From Azoarcus sp. (lineage in GTDB: Bacteria > Pseudomonadota > Gammaproteobacteria > Burkholderiales > Rhodocyclaceae), in the NCBI GenBank assembly GCA_030604735.1, contig JAUVVG010000002.1, positions 62,001 to 126,000 on the forward strand: a stretch of DNA of 64,000 nucleotides, read 5' to 3'. Shown here piece by piece: positions 46,422 to 57,096 of the stretch. The notes below the pieces were generated by a model. The model was not told where the DNA came from, did not search any database, and saw nothing but the letters and a program-made list of their open reading frames with translations. How positions within the stretch are numbered: position 1 is the stretch's first letter; each line of letters opens with the position of its first letter. The position numbers and the translations under genes are program-made.

Positions 46422-48353
46422 TCAGCGGGCGGTCGGCTCCATGACCGCCGGGCCAGTAGCGCCGTCGAAGCCGAGGGTGACAATGGTGTCGACTTCCTGC
46501 TGGTTGCGCACGCCGACGGCGATCACCAGGATGCCTATGCTATGCACCATCTTGCACAGGCCCTTGAGGAATTCCTGGTTGCCCTCGTTCTGGTCGATGC
46601 CGCGGATGAAACCGCTGTCGACCTTGACGTAGTCGACGCCGATGTCGGCGAGCTTGTTGACCTCCGACAGCTTGCGGCCGAAGTATTCGATGCCGATCCG
46701 GCAGCCCAGTGGCTTGAGGGTGGAGCACAGCTCGCGGAAGGCTTCGAAATGGGTGAAGACGCCATGCTCGGGGACCTCGACCCACAAGCGCGAGCACAGG
46801 CCGGATTCGTTGCGCAGCAAGGCCAGTAGTGCATTATGGAAATTCCAGTTGGCGATGGCTTCGGCGGTGAGGTTGACTGCGAAATCGCCTTCCTGGCCGC
46901 GCAAGTGGTTCAAGGCGAGCCGCACCACGCTCAGGTCCAGGTTAGTTGTCAGGTCCAGGCGTACCGCGTAGTGCATGAAGTCGCCCGCCGGCCGCCATGG
47001 GCCGTCGACTTCGGTCTGCATCCGGACCAGTCCTTCGTGATGGATGGCGCGGCCGTCCGAGGTGACGACCGGGAAGGCGACCAGCTTGATGCGGTCTTCG
47101 TTAAGCGCTTCGGTGATCAGGGTGCGCCAGGTTTCCGATGGCAGGGCGACGATATCTGAGGCTAAGCCTTCGTGGACGGTGAAGCCATTGCCTCGGGCCG
47201 CTTCGGCCTGGGCCAGGACCTGGTCGGTGGCTGACAGTACTGCGCTCATTGCGTCACCGCGGCTGTAGCGTACCGCACCGACATGGAAGAACTCGTCCAG
47301 CTCGGGGGCATTGTTCAATCGCAGCGCCTCTATGCGTTTGGCGAGTTCGGTCGCGAGCGAGAGAACGTCCACCTGGTTCTGCGCGAGGATGGCAAAGTCC
47401 GGGCCGTTGAGTCGCGCGGGAAGCCATCTGTCGTGATCTCCGCAAATGGCTTTGAGCTGGTCGCCGATGTCGCGCAGCAAAGCGTCGGTTTGGATGCGGC
47501 CAAGCGTGCGGTTGATTGCGACCAGGTCCTTCATGCGCAGGAAGGCCAGGGCACCATAGGGGGCCGACTCTTCGCTTTCGAGTGCCTCGCGCAGCCGGCT
47601 CATGAAATAGTCGCGGTTGGGAAGGCCGCTGACCGGCTCGTGGTTGAGTTTCTTGCGCATCGCGTCCAGGCGGGAGGCCTCTTCCGCGAACATCTGCTTG
47701 ACCCGGGCGACCATGTCGTTCATTGCAGAGACCACGCTCTTGAGTTCGGGTACGCCGGGTTCGGTGACCGAGATGAAGCGGCGCTCGGTGATTGCGTGGG
47801 CCTGCGCGACCACGTCATCGAGTGGCCGGGTGATCAGGCGCAGGATCAGGGTCCCGAGGAAGCCCGCAGCGAGTCCGCCGACGATGAACCAAGCGGTCAG
47901 TCGCAGCGTGCCCTGCCAGAGATCCTGGTAGGCGAACTTGCTGTGGCTGGCGAGCGTGATGGTGCCGTATTGCTGCCAGCCGTCCTGGATGAAGGCACTG
48001 CCGGGCTCTGCATCGATTGGCAGCAAGGCCATGAACCAGGCCGGCGCGCCGATATCGATATCGTCGTCGGCGACCCTTTCGACGATGATTCGTCCTTCAG
48101 GGTCGGCCAGCACGATGGATTGGTAATGGCCGTTGTCGAACAGCGCGCTGAGCAGCAGCTGCATCATCACCTCGTCCTTGTCCTGCTGCTGCGACATCGA
48201 GAGCGCCAGCGCGGTGGCGTTGTCCTTGTTCTTGATGAACAGCTGCTTTTCGAGGTAGCCCCGGGCGGTGAGGGTATTGACGGTGAGGCTGCCAATGAAG
48301 GCGGCCAGCGTCAGTCCGATGACCATGAGCCAGATGCGTCGGAACAGGGACAT
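46422..48353 (-). CDS. lapD: LapD-like inside-out c-di-GMP receptor (LapD_MoxY_N-HAMP-degenerate GGDEF-degenerate EAL)
   Basis: 643 aa; MSLFRRIWLMVIGLTLAAFIGSLTVNTLTARGYLEKQL; periplasmic domain; GGDEF replaced by RLNGPDFAIL; EAL replaced by HHEGLVRMQ. Confidence 0.9.
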   Translation of the reverse strand: MSLFRRIWLMVIGLTLAAFIGSLTVNTLTARGYLEKQLFIKNKDNATALALSMSQQQDKDEVMMQLLLSALFDNGHYQSIVLADPEGRIIVERVADDDIDIGAPAWFMALLPIDAEPGSAFIQDGWQQYGTITLASHSKFAYQDLWQGTLRLTAWFIVGGLAAGFLGTLILRLITRPLDDVVAQAHAITERRFISVTEPGVPELKSVVSAMNDMVARVKQMFAEEASRLDAMRKKLNHEPVSGLPNRDYFMSRLREALESEESAPYGALAFLRMKDLVAINRTLGRIQTDALLRDIGDQLKAICGDHDRWLPARLNGPDFAILAQNQVDVLSLATELAKRIEALRLNNAPELDEFFHVGAVRYSRGDAMSAVLSATDQVLAQAEAARGNGFTVHEGLASDIVALPSETWRTLITEALNEDRIKLVAFPVVTSDGRAIHHEGLVRMQTEVDGPWRPAGDFMHYAVRLDLTTNLDLSVVRLALNHLRGQEGDFAVNLTAEAIANWNFHNALLALLRNESGLCSRLWVEVPEHGVFTHFEAFRELCSTLKPLGCRIGIEYFGRKLSEVNKLADIGVDYVKVDSGFIRGIDQNEGNQEFLKGLCKMVHSIGILVIAVGVRNQQEVDTIVTLGFDGATGPAVMEPTAR

Positions 48354-48422
48354 GTTTTCAAGCTCCAGAAAATTCGGGGCGGGTCGAAACCCGGTGCTGC
48401 GGTTGAGGTTGATGAGCGCGCG

Positions 48423-49169
48423 TCATGACAGCCCTTCCTGGTGCATGCGTTCGAGTACCTCGCGCCATCGCGACAGACGTGCTGTCGGGTCGGCGGCCGA
48501 AGTGGTGGCGCCGCCAGCCCACAGACCTTCGCTGTTGAACGAGAACACCGGTGACAGGTCTCGCCGTCGCGAAGCCGGGCGGATGTCGCCGATGATGTTG
48601 TCGAGAATCAATGGTTCGGCGGTGGGAGTGGCGTAGTAGCCCAGCACCATGTGCGCCTCGTCGATGCCGCTGGCCGCGCCACCGGTTCGTGCGCGGACGT
48701 AGATCATGCGCATCCTGTCGTTTGCCACGCCGCCCAGGCGCAGGCTCATGTACTTTGCGATCGCGTAATCTTCACAGTCGCCCGCAGCCCGGCCCAGGGT
48801 TTCGAGCGGTGTGGCCCAGTAGTCGTTCACCTTCCAGTTGGCGATGTCGGTCATGTAGCGAACGCGTCGGTTGAAAAAGGTGTTGACGGTTGTGAGCTTC
48901 TGGCGCTCTTCCTGGTCCAGGATCAGGGCGATCATGTCGCGCCATGCAATGACCGCCTCCGTACCGGCTGGACCGTATCGCTCACCGGCAATCCGCTGCA
49001 TCCGGTCGAAATCGGCCCTGAGGCCATGTGCGGGGCGGCGCAGAAGTAACAGCGGTACAAAGGCCGCTGCGCCGAACAAGAAGCGTCTTCGATTGAAACG
49101 ACCATTCCCCGCCGGGCAGTCGGCGCCGGAGGTGACGCCGGTGGAGGGGGGGCGGTAGGGGGCGGTCAT
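48423..49169 (-). CDS. lapG: LapG-like transglutaminase-like cysteine protease
   Basis: 248 aa; VNTFFNRRVRYMTDIANWKVNDYWATPLETLGRAAGDCEDYAIAKYMSL; downstream of lapD. Confidence 0.92.
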   Translation of the reverse strand: MTAPYRPPSTGVTSGADCPAGNGRFNRRRFLFGAAAFVPLLLLRRPAHGLRADFDRMQRIAGERYGPAGTEAVIAWRDMIALILDQEERQKLTTVNTFFNRRVRYMTDIANWKVNDYWATPLETLGRAAGDCEDYAIAKYMSLRLGGVANDRMRMIYVRARTGGAASGIDEAHMVLGYYATPTAEPLILDNIIGDIRPASRRRDLSPVFSFNSEGLWAGGATTSAADPTARLSRWREVLERMHQEGLS

Positions 49170-49549
49170 GTCACGAGTAGTATCTCGATTTGTCCCGCAC
49201 TGTAAAGCCCCTGCCGGCGCTTCCGGTCTCGCCGGTGAAATTCGTCACGATGCTTGAAGGCAGGGGGGCAGACTTGAAAAAACGTGCGATATTCCGCGAT
49301 TCGTCAACGATTCGGATCAATTTTTATGTAAAACGTGTTAATTTCTCTTCGCCAGAATATCGAGGCTTAAAGTAATTTTGGAGGCAGCTATACTCGCCTG
49401 CCAATTTTGCTCTCCGGCATCGTGGATTGACATGGGCTGCAGTCGCATCGTAGTCCTCCAGGCGGCATATTGAATTGAACCGGGGGCGTGGGCGTCGCTG
49501 CGACGTCAGGATCAGCTCGACAAGAACTTTCGCAGGATTGATTTTTATC

Positions 49550-50998
49550 ATGACATTCATAAGAAAAATGATCGCGGTTGCCGTCGTTACGGCAGTGGTT
49601 GGCTCTGCTGCCAACGCCCAGGTGCCAGACTCCTTGCTCACCGCCGTTCAGCAGGCAGTGAATGCGAACCCGGACGTTCAGGCGCGCTGGCATGCGTTCC
49701 GCTCGGCCCAGGAAGATCAGCAGAATGCGCGCGCCGGCTTCCGCCCTACCCTCGATCTCGAGGGTTCGGTTGGTCGTCAGCGTCAGGATCCTCCTAATGG
49801 ACCGTCCGACACGTTCAATGTCCGCAGCGCCCAGGTGACCTTGAATCAAATCATCTATGACGGTTTCTTCACCCGCAGCGAAGTTTCCCGCTTCGGCCAC
49901 GCCCGCATGACCCGTTACTTCGAGCTGCTCAACGAGGTCGAGGCGGTGGCGCTGGAGGCGACCCGAGCTTATGCCGATGTCCTCAAGTTTCGCGAGATGG
50001 TCGAGTTCGCCAAGGAAAACTACTTAGAGCACAGGATGGTCTACGATCAGATCGTGGATCGGACACGGTCTGGCGTAGGACGTGGAGTCGATCTTGAGCT
50101 GGCGACCGGTCGTCTCGCTTTGGCCGAATCCAATCTGCTGACCGAGCTGACCAACCTCCACGATGTGAGTGCCCGTTATCTGCGCATCATTGGAGAGGAG
50201 CCGTCCGAGGACATGGGCGAGCTGTACGCCAGCGTGATGGGCGAGCGGATGCCGGAATCACTGGTTCAGGCAATCGAGTCTGCCTACAGCGGCAACCCGG
50301 TGCTGAAGGCGGCCGTCGCCGATATCCGTGCTGGACAGGATTTGATCGAAAGCCGCCGTGCCGCATTCCGGCCGCGTGTCGATGTCCGTGCCCGGCAGAA
50401 TGTCATCCACAGCGGTGGGGGCCAGGACGATGGTACCTCGCGAACCGGCGCTATCGAAGTGTTGTTCAAGTACAACCTGTATCGAGGCGGTGGCGATCAG
50501 GCCTTGCTGCGCAAGGCCGCAGAGGACCTTAACGGTGCACGCGATACCCGTGAGAAGGTCTGTCGCGATATCCGTCAGAACGTCACGATCGCGTACAACG
50601 AGGTCAATACCATCGAGGAACAACTGGTTTACCTGGATCAGCACCAGTTGTCGATGTCGAAGGCCCGTGAGGCTTATCGTCAACAGTTCGACATCGGCGA
50701 GCGGACCCTGCTTGACTTGCTGGATGGCGAAAACGAATACTTCGACTCCCGCCGGGCCTACAAGAACGCGGAGTATGCTCAAATCGTTGCTCAGGCGCGT
50801 ACGCTGGCCAGCATGGGTCAATTGCTGCCTGCCATCGGCGCGGTTCGCGAGGAGTTGCCGATGATCGCCGAGTTGTCGCAGGACGAGGATTACCTGGATC
50901 CAACTTCGGTGTGCCCTCCGCTCGCGCCGGAGATGCTGCAGGTAGACAAGGACGCTTTGCTGCAGGAAACTCTACAGTCGATGGGCTTCTCTCGCTGA
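49550..50998 (+). CDS. TolC-family outer membrane protein of T1SS (LapE-like)
   Basis: [77 protein letters not shown]. Confidence 0.93.
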   Translation: MTFIRKMIAVAVVTAVVGSAANAQVPDSLLTAVQQAVNANPDVQARWHAFRSAQEDQQNARAGFRPTLDLEGSVGRQRQDPPNGPSDTFNVRSAQVTLNQIIYDGFFTRSEVSRFGHARMTRYFELLNEVEAVALEATRAYADVLKFREMVEFAKENYLEHRMVYDQIVDRTRSGVGRGVDLELATGRLALAESNLLTELTNLHDVSARYLRIIGEEPSEDMGELYASVMGERMPESLVQAIESAYSGNPVLKAAVADIRAGQDLIESRRAAFRPRVDVRARQNVIHSGGGQDDGTSRTGAIEVLFKYNLYRGGGDQALLRKAAEDLNGARDTREKVCRDIRQNVTIAYNEVNTIEEQLVYLDQHQLSMSKAREAYRQQFDIGERTLLDLLDGENEYFDSRRAYKNAEYAQIVAQARTLASMGQLLPAIGAVREELPMIAELSQDEDYLDPTSVCPPLAPEMLQVDKDALLQETLQSMGFSR

Positions 50999-51026
50999 TC
51001 GCTGTTTCGTTAAAACGTGGTTCGAT

Positions 51027-51063
51027 GCCCCCGAAGTTTTTCTCGGGGGCTTTTGCTTTTTTG
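51027..51063 (+). terminator. Rho-independent terminator after TolC-family gene
   Basis: GCCCCCGA-AGTTTTTC-TCGGGGGC-TTTTGCTTTTTT. Confidence 0.9.
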
Positions 51064-51065
51064 TG

Positions 51066-51923
51066 ATGACTCCAACCGATTCGACAATTAATGCCCGGGA
51101 GGGCATGCCCCTGGGCCGGCCGGTCGCGTATCGCGATACCTATGCCCCCGAGTTGCTTTTCCCGATTCCGCGCCAACAAAAACGCGACGAGATCGGTGTG
51201 CGCGCCGATGCCTTGCCTTTTGCCGGGTTCGACATCTGGAATGCGTACGAGGTGTCCTGGCTCAACCTCAGAGGCAAACCAGTGGTGGCGCTGGCACGAT
51301 TTATCGTGCCGGCCGACTCGCCTTGTTTGATCGAGTCCAAGTCGCTGAAGCTGTATCTGAATTCGCTGAATCAGAGTCGTTATGCCAGTCTCGACGAGGT
51401 CCGGGCGCAGATCGCGCGCGATCTGTCGGCGGCCAATGCCGCAGCGGTCGAGGTAGAGCTCGTCTCGCTGTCGGTCGGGCCGGCCCGTCACTTTGGCGTA
51501 CCCCAGGGCGTATTGCTCGACGAGCTCGACATCGACATCGATACCTATCAACCGGCACCGGACCTGCTGGCCTGTCGCCCGGGCGAGGCCGAGGTCGGTG
51601 AGACGCTTTATTCGCATTTGCTCAAGTCGAACTGTCTGGTGACTGGGCAGCCCGATTGGGGCACGGTGGTCGTCCGCTACCAGGGGGCGCCGATCGATCG
51701 TGCCGGTTTGCTTAGATACATCGTATCGTTTCGCAAGCATGACGAGTTCCACGAGCAGTGCGTAGAGCGGATATTTTCCGACATCCTCCGCCAGTGCCAG
51801 CCCCGGCAATTGAGTGTATGGGCGCGCTACACCCGGCGCGGTGGCCTGGACATCAATCCGTATCGAGCCACTCACGGTGCACAATGGCTGATGCAGGATC
51901 AGGTGTTCGAGGTTCGCCAGTAA
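51066..51923 (+). CDS. queF: NADPH-dependent 7-cyano-7-deazaguanine reductase
   Basis: [53 protein letters not shown]; two-domain type II QueF. Confidence 0.96.
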   Translation: MTPTDSTINAREGMPLGRPVAYRDTYAPELLFPIPRQQKRDEIGVRADALPFAGFDIWNAYEVSWLNLRGKPVVALARFIVPADSPCLIESKSLKLYLNSLNQSRYASLDEVRAQIARDLSAANAAAVEVELVSLSVGPARHFGVPQGVLLDELDIDIDTYQPAPDLLACRPGEAEVGETLYSHLLKSNCLVTGQPDWGTVVVRYQGAPIDRAGLLRYIVSFRKHDEFHEQCVERIFSDILRQCQPRQLSVWARYTRRGGLDINPYRATHGAQWLMQDQVFEVRQ

Positions 51924-52127
51924 TACTCGTCGGTCGGTGCCGATCCTCTCTTTTGTGGGTGGTCCCGGTCAACCGGATGAGCGCTTGGTGCGTTGTTCAA
52001 TCAAGCCGCGACGTGTGAAGTTGCCCAGACATGGGATCGCATCTCGGTCGGGCTGGCCCGGGTAGGCAAACCTTCGGGCTTGGTTTAGTATCACGCGCTT
52101 GTAACACCACCATTGAGAGGAAAAAGC

Positions 52128-52436
52128 ATGAAGGTTCTCGTTACTGTTGCTGTCGCTGCCGGACTGCTGTCCGCAGCCCCCGCTTTCGCCGCCGAAGATC
52201 TGGCCAAGGCCAAGAACTGCATGGCCTGTCATGCGGTCGAGCGCAAACTGGTGGGCCCGTCCTATCAGGAAGTGGCTGCCAAGCGTGGCGACCAGGCTGA
52301 CGCGGTCGAGTATCTGGCCAAGAAGATCAAGGCAGGGGGTTCCGGCGTCTATGGTCCGGTCCCGATGCCGCCCAACCCGCAAGTCAGCGACGACGAAGCG
52401 CTCAAGCTGGCCGAGTGGGTCATGACGTTCAAGTAA
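52128..52436 (+). CDS. Class I cytochrome c (c551/c552-like)
   Basis: 102 aa; signal peptide; AKNCMACHAVERKLVGPSYQEVAAKRGDQ...GPVPMPPNPQVSDDEALKLAEWVMTFK. Confidence 0.95.
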   Translation: MKVLVTVAVAAGLLSAAPAFAAEDLAKAKNCMACHAVERKLVGPSYQEVAAKRGDQADAVEYLAKKIKAGGSGVYGPVPMPPNPQVSDDEALKLAEWVMTFK

Positions 52437-52458
52437 TCCGCAGCTGCTCGAGTACAAC

Positions 52459-52484
52459 AAAGCCGGCCTTGTGCCGGTTTTTTG
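52459..52484 (+). terminator. Rho-independent terminator after cytochrome c gene
   Basis: AAGCCGGC-CTTGT-GCCGGTTTTTT. Confidence 0.85.
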
Positions 52485-52609
52485 CTGAAGCGCGCGTGTT
52501 CTTTTGTTCGCCATCGACCTGTGCTCGATGGCGAATCGGTTGCGACTAAAGCAATGGTCTCGAGCCGTGTCGTACGAAGAAGCAAGCGCGCGGGAGGAAG
52601 CCCGCCTTC

Positions 52610-54778
52610 TCAGACGGCGCGAGGCGCCATGCTGATCAGCGCGCCGGCGTCGCCGGCCTGGGCAGGGCGGGCGAAGTAGTAGCCCTGCATGATGTCGCAA
52701 CCAAGGGTTCTCAGGGTTTTCGCCTGCTGGGCGTGTTCCACGCCTTCTGCAATCAGTTCCAGGCCGAAGCCCTTCGCGATGCCGGTGATGGCGGAGATGA
52801 TCGGATTCGTCATCAGGCCGTCCAGGTCGCGCACGAAGCTGCGATCGATCTTCAGCACGCTGACCGGAAGTTTCTGCAGATAGGCCAGCGCCGAGTAGCC
52901 GGTGCCGAAATCGTCGATGGCAACACCGATGCCGGCCTTGCGCAGTTCGCGGACCTTGGCTGCAACGCCGGCGGTGTCCTGCATCATCATGCTCTCTGTG
53001 ATCTCGAGCTCGACCTTGTCGGCCGGGAGCTCGTAGCGCGCGATGCAATCGGTGACCATGCCGACGATGTCCTCGCGATCGAAATCGTGCGGTGCGAGGT
53101 TGAGCGACATCTTCAGGTCGTTGAATCCGTTGCGCCGCCAACTGGCCAGCTGGCGGCAGGCGCTTTCCAGCACCCAACGGCTGATGTCGCCGATCAGGCC
53201 CACCTCTTCGGCCACCGGGATGAAGGCGTCCGGTCCGATCAGGCCGTTTTCGGGGTGATTCCAGCGCAGCAGGGCTTCCATGCCCACCACACGCTGACGT
53301 GACAGGCTGATCTGCGGCTGGTAGTAGAGTTCGAGCTGATTGCGGTCTATCGCATGACGCAGATCGTTCTCGATCGCGATCCGGCTCTGGTGGTGGGTGT
53401 TGAGTTCGGGGGCGAAAAAGCGGAACCCGTTCTTGCCCGAGCGCTTGACCTGATACATCGCGATATCGGCATGCTGGGTCAGGGCCTCCGCCGTCTGTCC
53501 GTCTTGCGGGTAGATCGCGATACCGACACTGGCGGTCGCGCGGAAATTGCCGTGGTCGAGCGCGAACGGCTCCTCGAGCGCGGACAGGATCTTGCGCGCG
53601 ATCACCTCTGCGTCTTCCGGGCTCGAGATGTCCGGCAGCAGTATCGTGAACTCGTCACCGCCCAGGCGCGCGAGCGTGTCGCCGCGTCTCAGACTGTTGC
53701 TGAGGCGGGTCGCGATGCCGCGCAGCAGGGTATCGCCTTCGGCGTGGCCGTAGGTGTCATTGACCAGCTTGAAGCGATCGACATCGACGAACATCACCGC
53801 CAGCGACCCGCTTCGACGTTGCGCCTGCGCGATCGCGAGTTCCAGTCTGTCCTTGAATAAAACCCGGTTGGGTAACCGGGTTAGCTGGTCGTGATAGGCC
53901 TGAAAGCTGATGATCTCCTCGGCGCGCTTTCGGTCCGAGATGTCGCGTGCGACACCATACAGCCCGACATAGCGACCGCCACCGCTGTCGCGCCCCAGCA
54001 TCGGGATGCCCTGCATCGCGACCGTGATGAACCCGGTGCCGCCGCCATCGGGCGATGGACGACGCAAGCGCAATTCGACGCTGAAGCTCGCAGCTGGGTT
54101 CTCGTGCTGGGCCTTGAGCAGGCTCTGTATACGGTCCAGATCCTCCGGCATCACCAAGGACAGAAAAGGACGTTTAAGCAACTGATTGCGCTGGTATCCG
54201 AGCAAGCCTTCGATACGCGGGTTGAGGTAACTGAATCTGGCCTGGGCGTCCAGCGTGAAGATCAGGTCGGGCGAACTTTCGACGAGGTAGCGATGCAGCC
54301 GTTCGGAGGCGCGAAGCTTGTCGCCCATGACCTTATTGGCGCGCTCCAGTGCGGATTTGTGCAAGGTGCTCTGCACCGCACGCTGGAGTTGTGCCACATG
54401 ATAGGGCTTGCGGACGAAATCGTCAGCGCCGCGACGCAAGGCACCCACCGCAGCATCGATCGCATCTTCGCCGCTGATCACGATGATCGACTCTTCCCGC
54501 CCGGCATTGCTGAGCCAGTCGAGCACGGCTAGGCCCGTGCCGTCGGGCAGGCGGTAGTCCAGCAGGATCAGATCGAAACCTTCGCGCTCGAGCAAGGCGA
54601 TGGCCTCGGCGACGCTGCCACACAACTCGAAGCTGCGACCTTCCTGGGCCAGAACGTGCGGAAGGCTGCGACGCAGGGCCGCGTCGTCATCGACGACCAG
54701 GATGCGCGCAACAGCGCCAGTGTCCGAGACGGGCTCGGAAAGCTGGCTGTAGAAAGGCGCCTCACCTGGAATGACCAT
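52610..54778 (-). CDS. REC-PAS-GGDEF-EAL response regulator
   Basis: RILVVDDDAALRRSLPHVL; PAS; LARLGGDEFTILLPD; GMEALLRWNHPENG; IDDFGTGYSALAYLQKLPV. Start taken as MVIPGEAPFYSQ. Confidence 0.93.
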   Translation of the reverse strand: MVIPGEAPFYSQLSEPVSDTGAVARILVVDDDAALRRSLPHVLAQEGRSFELCGSVAEAIALLEREGFDLILLDYRLPDGTGLAVLDWLSNAGREESIIVISGEDAIDAAVGALRRGADDFVRKPYHVAQLQRAVQSTLHKSALERANKVMGDKLRASERLHRYLVESSPDLIFTLDAQARFSYLNPRIEGLLGYQRNQLLKRPFLSLVMPEDLDRIQSLLKAQHENPAASFSVELRLRRPSPDGGGTGFITVAMQGIPMLGRDSGGGRYVGLYGVARDISDRKRAEEIISFQAYHDQLTRLPNRVLFKDRLELAIAQAQRRSGSLAVMFVDVDRFKLVNDTYGHAEGDTLLRGIATRLSNSLRRGDTLARLGGDEFTILLPDISSPEDAEVIARKILSALEEPFALDHGNFRATASVGIAIYPQDGQTAEALTQHADIAMYQVKRSGKNGFRFFAPELNTHHQSRIAIENDLRHAIDRNQLELYYQPQISLSRQRVVGMEALLRWNHPENGLIGPDAFIPVAEEVGLIGDISRWVLESACRQLASWRRNGFNDLKMSLNLAPHDFDREDIVGMVTDCIARYELPADKVELEITESMMMQDTAGVAAKVRELRKAGIGVAIDDFGTGYSALAYLQKLPVSVLKIDRSFVRDLDGLMTNPIISAITGIAKGFGLELIAEGVEHAQQAKTLRTLGCDIMQGYYFARPAQAGDAGALISMAPRAV

Positions 54779-54863
54779 GACCCCCCGATTCCTGCGACGC
54801 GAAAGTTGGCTGACCGAGTTGGCCAACTGAGTTGTCTGACTAATTTGAATGCGCGTCGCTAAT

Positions 54864-57062
54864 TTAACTTGATTCGACTGCAGGAACAAGCAATTGGAAA
54901 CTGGTGCCGGTTCCGGGTTGACTACGACAAAGGATAGAAGAGCGCCATTGGGAGAGCAAGTCGTTTACGATGGCGAGGCCCAGCCCCTGATGATCGCCGC
55001 CTTTGTCGCTGGCTCGCTGGCTGAACAGCTGGCTCATGCGCTCCGCAGGCAGGCCGGGGCCGTTGTCGATGACACGTATCTCGACGCAACGGGCACCATT
55101 GACCATCAGCAAGCCGGGCACGACCACAGAGAAGCGTTTTCCGGGTTGCAAGGCCTCGGCCGCGTTGCGGAAAAGGTTGAGCAAAACCTGCTTCAGCACC
55201 GACGCCGGAATACCCACGGCGGGGAGTCCGGGCGTGACTCTAAGGTCGAACTGGATGCCACGGCGGGCGAACAGGGTTTCGCCGTAGAGCGACTGCATGT
55301 CTTGCATCAGGTCGTGAACATGACAAGACGTGGGCTCGTTCGCTTCGTCCGGCGGATAGGCCGCCTGCTTGAACAACTGGCCGAGCCGTTCCAGTTCACT
55401 CCTGAGAAACTTGAGCTCATCGCCAAGGCCGCGCGCTTCAGGGTGCTTTTCCGGCATGACCTCCAGATAGGCCTTGATCACGGTCAGCGGGTTGCTGGCT
55501 TCGTGGACGACCTTGCGCGCATGATCCCGGAAGCGTGATTCGATCTCGGATTTCAAACGTGACTCGAGGGCGCTTTCCCGAGCCTGCAACGACCAGGTCG
55601 TGAGTGCCTCGTGACACAGTTCGACCAGCGTTTCGGTCGCGTCCGGCATCGGAGGGTCATTTCGGTTTACCCCCAACAGCACGATCGTTGCCCGCGATGT
55701 GCCATGGAGCGGAAGGCAGACCAGTCCGCTACCGCCCAGCCACTGCTGGACATGCCAGTCGGAGACCGTTCGACCCGGGTTCATCTCCTCGTGGGTGCTC
55801 GACACCGGTTTGCCGGTTCTGAGTGCAAGCGCGATCACGCTGGTTTCATCGTCGAGCCGGAGATTCAGTTCGTTGAAATAACTGTGGATCCCGTGCTTGT
55901 CGCCCAGCGGCAGGGCCTTCAGACACTCTTCGTCATCCACGCTGACAAAAAGTGGTGAGCGGATTCGGCAGACGAGCCAGCATGAAGCGTCGAGGCGGGC
56001 ACCAATCCGGTCCGGACCAATCGCTGCGAAGGCGTTGCGGATACATCCGGCCAACGCGGCTCGCTTCAGGAACTGTTCCGACAGGCCGACATGGGCCGGG
56101 AGCGAGAGGTGAGCGGCCTTAGGGCGCGGCGAGGGCAAGCCGCCGCTTGAAGGAGCGGTCGGTGCAAGTGCGCCGTGTTCGGCCTGTGGCTGGGCGATGT
56201 AGGCGACGTCGGTACGCAGGCTGACGATCGTCGCCGGCGACAGGGCGCACAAATCGGCGACCCGGCCGCTGCGCTTCTGCCAGTCGTCCGCGCCCAGGTC
56301 CAGCGCCGCTCTGAGCAGGCGTGAGAGGGGATGAGCGAGGCGCAACTGTTCCTCGAGTGCGCTGCCGAAGGCGAACACGTCGAGCATGGGCCCGGTGAAA
56401 CCACACCATTCCAGCAGTGTCGAACGGATCCGCGCGGCCTCCTCGAGGTTGGGTGGGGACGACGCCTGCTTACCCGAGGGCATTGCATCGTCGGAGACGA
56501 GCAACTGATCGAGTCCATGCCACAGACCGACGAGATAGGCTTCGTCGGGGTGGGGGTAGCGCGATTCGAGCGCAAGGTGCAGGGCGCACTCGGCGGTGAA
56601 CAAGGCACGCGCGTGCGCCTCGTGCAGGCCTGCCTCGACTTGTCCGGGCTGGGTCCAGCTCTCCTGGAGCAGCCAGGCCCGCAGCAATTCCACACCGACT
56701 GTTTCGAGCCGTTCTACGGCGCGTTCCTTCAGGTCGCGGCCGAGTCTGCTGCCGTCATGGGGAAGGGCGTTGAATAACGTACACAGCAGACCGGGCGACC
56801 GCAGTACCGATTCGGCGACAGCGACCCAATCCACCGGATTCGTGCCGAGCAGGCGCAGCATCTCGTTCGCCTGCTCGGGTAGCAAGGCGAAGCGGACCGT
56901 ACCGGACAGGCAGCGAGAATCGGCAGGGGACGGCATCGGGCGATCGAAGGGCCTCTGGGAAAGTGCCCCGATTCTATGAGCGCGCCGGGAGCGGCCTGCG
57001 TGACCGAATACGCGGAAACGATCCATTATTGAACTATCTTCGATCGTCCGTGAAAAATGCAC
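54864..57062 (-). CDS. HDOD-GAF sensor histidine kinase
   Basis: 732 aa; HDOD-like N-terminal region (LLRLLGTNPVDWVAVAESVLRSPGLLCTLFNAL); FRDHARKVVHEASNPLTVIKAYLEVM; IDNGPGLPAERMSQLF...GLGLAIVNDLL. Confidence 0.85.
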   Translation of the reverse strand: MHFSRTIEDSSIMDRFRVFGHAGRSRRAHRIGALSQRPFDRPMPSPADSRCLSGTVRFALLPEQANEMLRLLGTNPVDWVAVAESVLRSPGLLCTLFNALPHDGSRLGRDLKERAVERLETVGVELLRAWLLQESWTQPGQVEAGLHEAHARALFTAECALHLALESRYPHPDEAYLVGLWHGLDQLLVSDDAMPSGKQASSPPNLEEAARIRSTLLEWCGFTGPMLDVFAFGSALEEQLRLAHPLSRLLRAALDLGADDWQKRSGRVADLCALSPATIVSLRTDVAYIAQPQAEHGALAPTAPSSGGLPSPRPKAAHLSLPAHVGLSEQFLKRAALAGCIRNAFAAIGPDRIGARLDASCWLVCRIRSPLFVSVDDEECLKALPLGDKHGIHSYFNELNLRLDDETSVIALALRTGKPVSSTHEEMNPGRTVSDWHVQQWLGGSGLVCLPLHGTSRATIVLLGVNRNDPPMPDATETLVELCHEALTTWSLQARESALESRLKSEIESRFRDHARKVVHEASNPLTVIKAYLEVMPEKHPEARGLGDELKFLRSELERLGQLFKQAAYPPDEANEPTSCHVHDLMQDMQSLYGETLFARRGIQFDLRVTPGLPAVGIPASVLKQVLLNLFRNAAEALQPGKRFSVVVPGLLMVNGARCVEIRVIDNGPGLPAERMSQLFSQRASDKGGDHQGLGLAIVNDLLSQWRSSILCRSQPGTGTSFQLLVPAVESS

Positions 57063-57096
57063 TCATCGCCGTCGTGCCATGCCGGCCTGTCCCCGC

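Noticed and set aside
51000-51070. preQ1 riboswitch upstream of queF
   Set aside because: The short upstream region is occupied by the terminator of the preceding gene; no preQ1 aptamer pattern seen.
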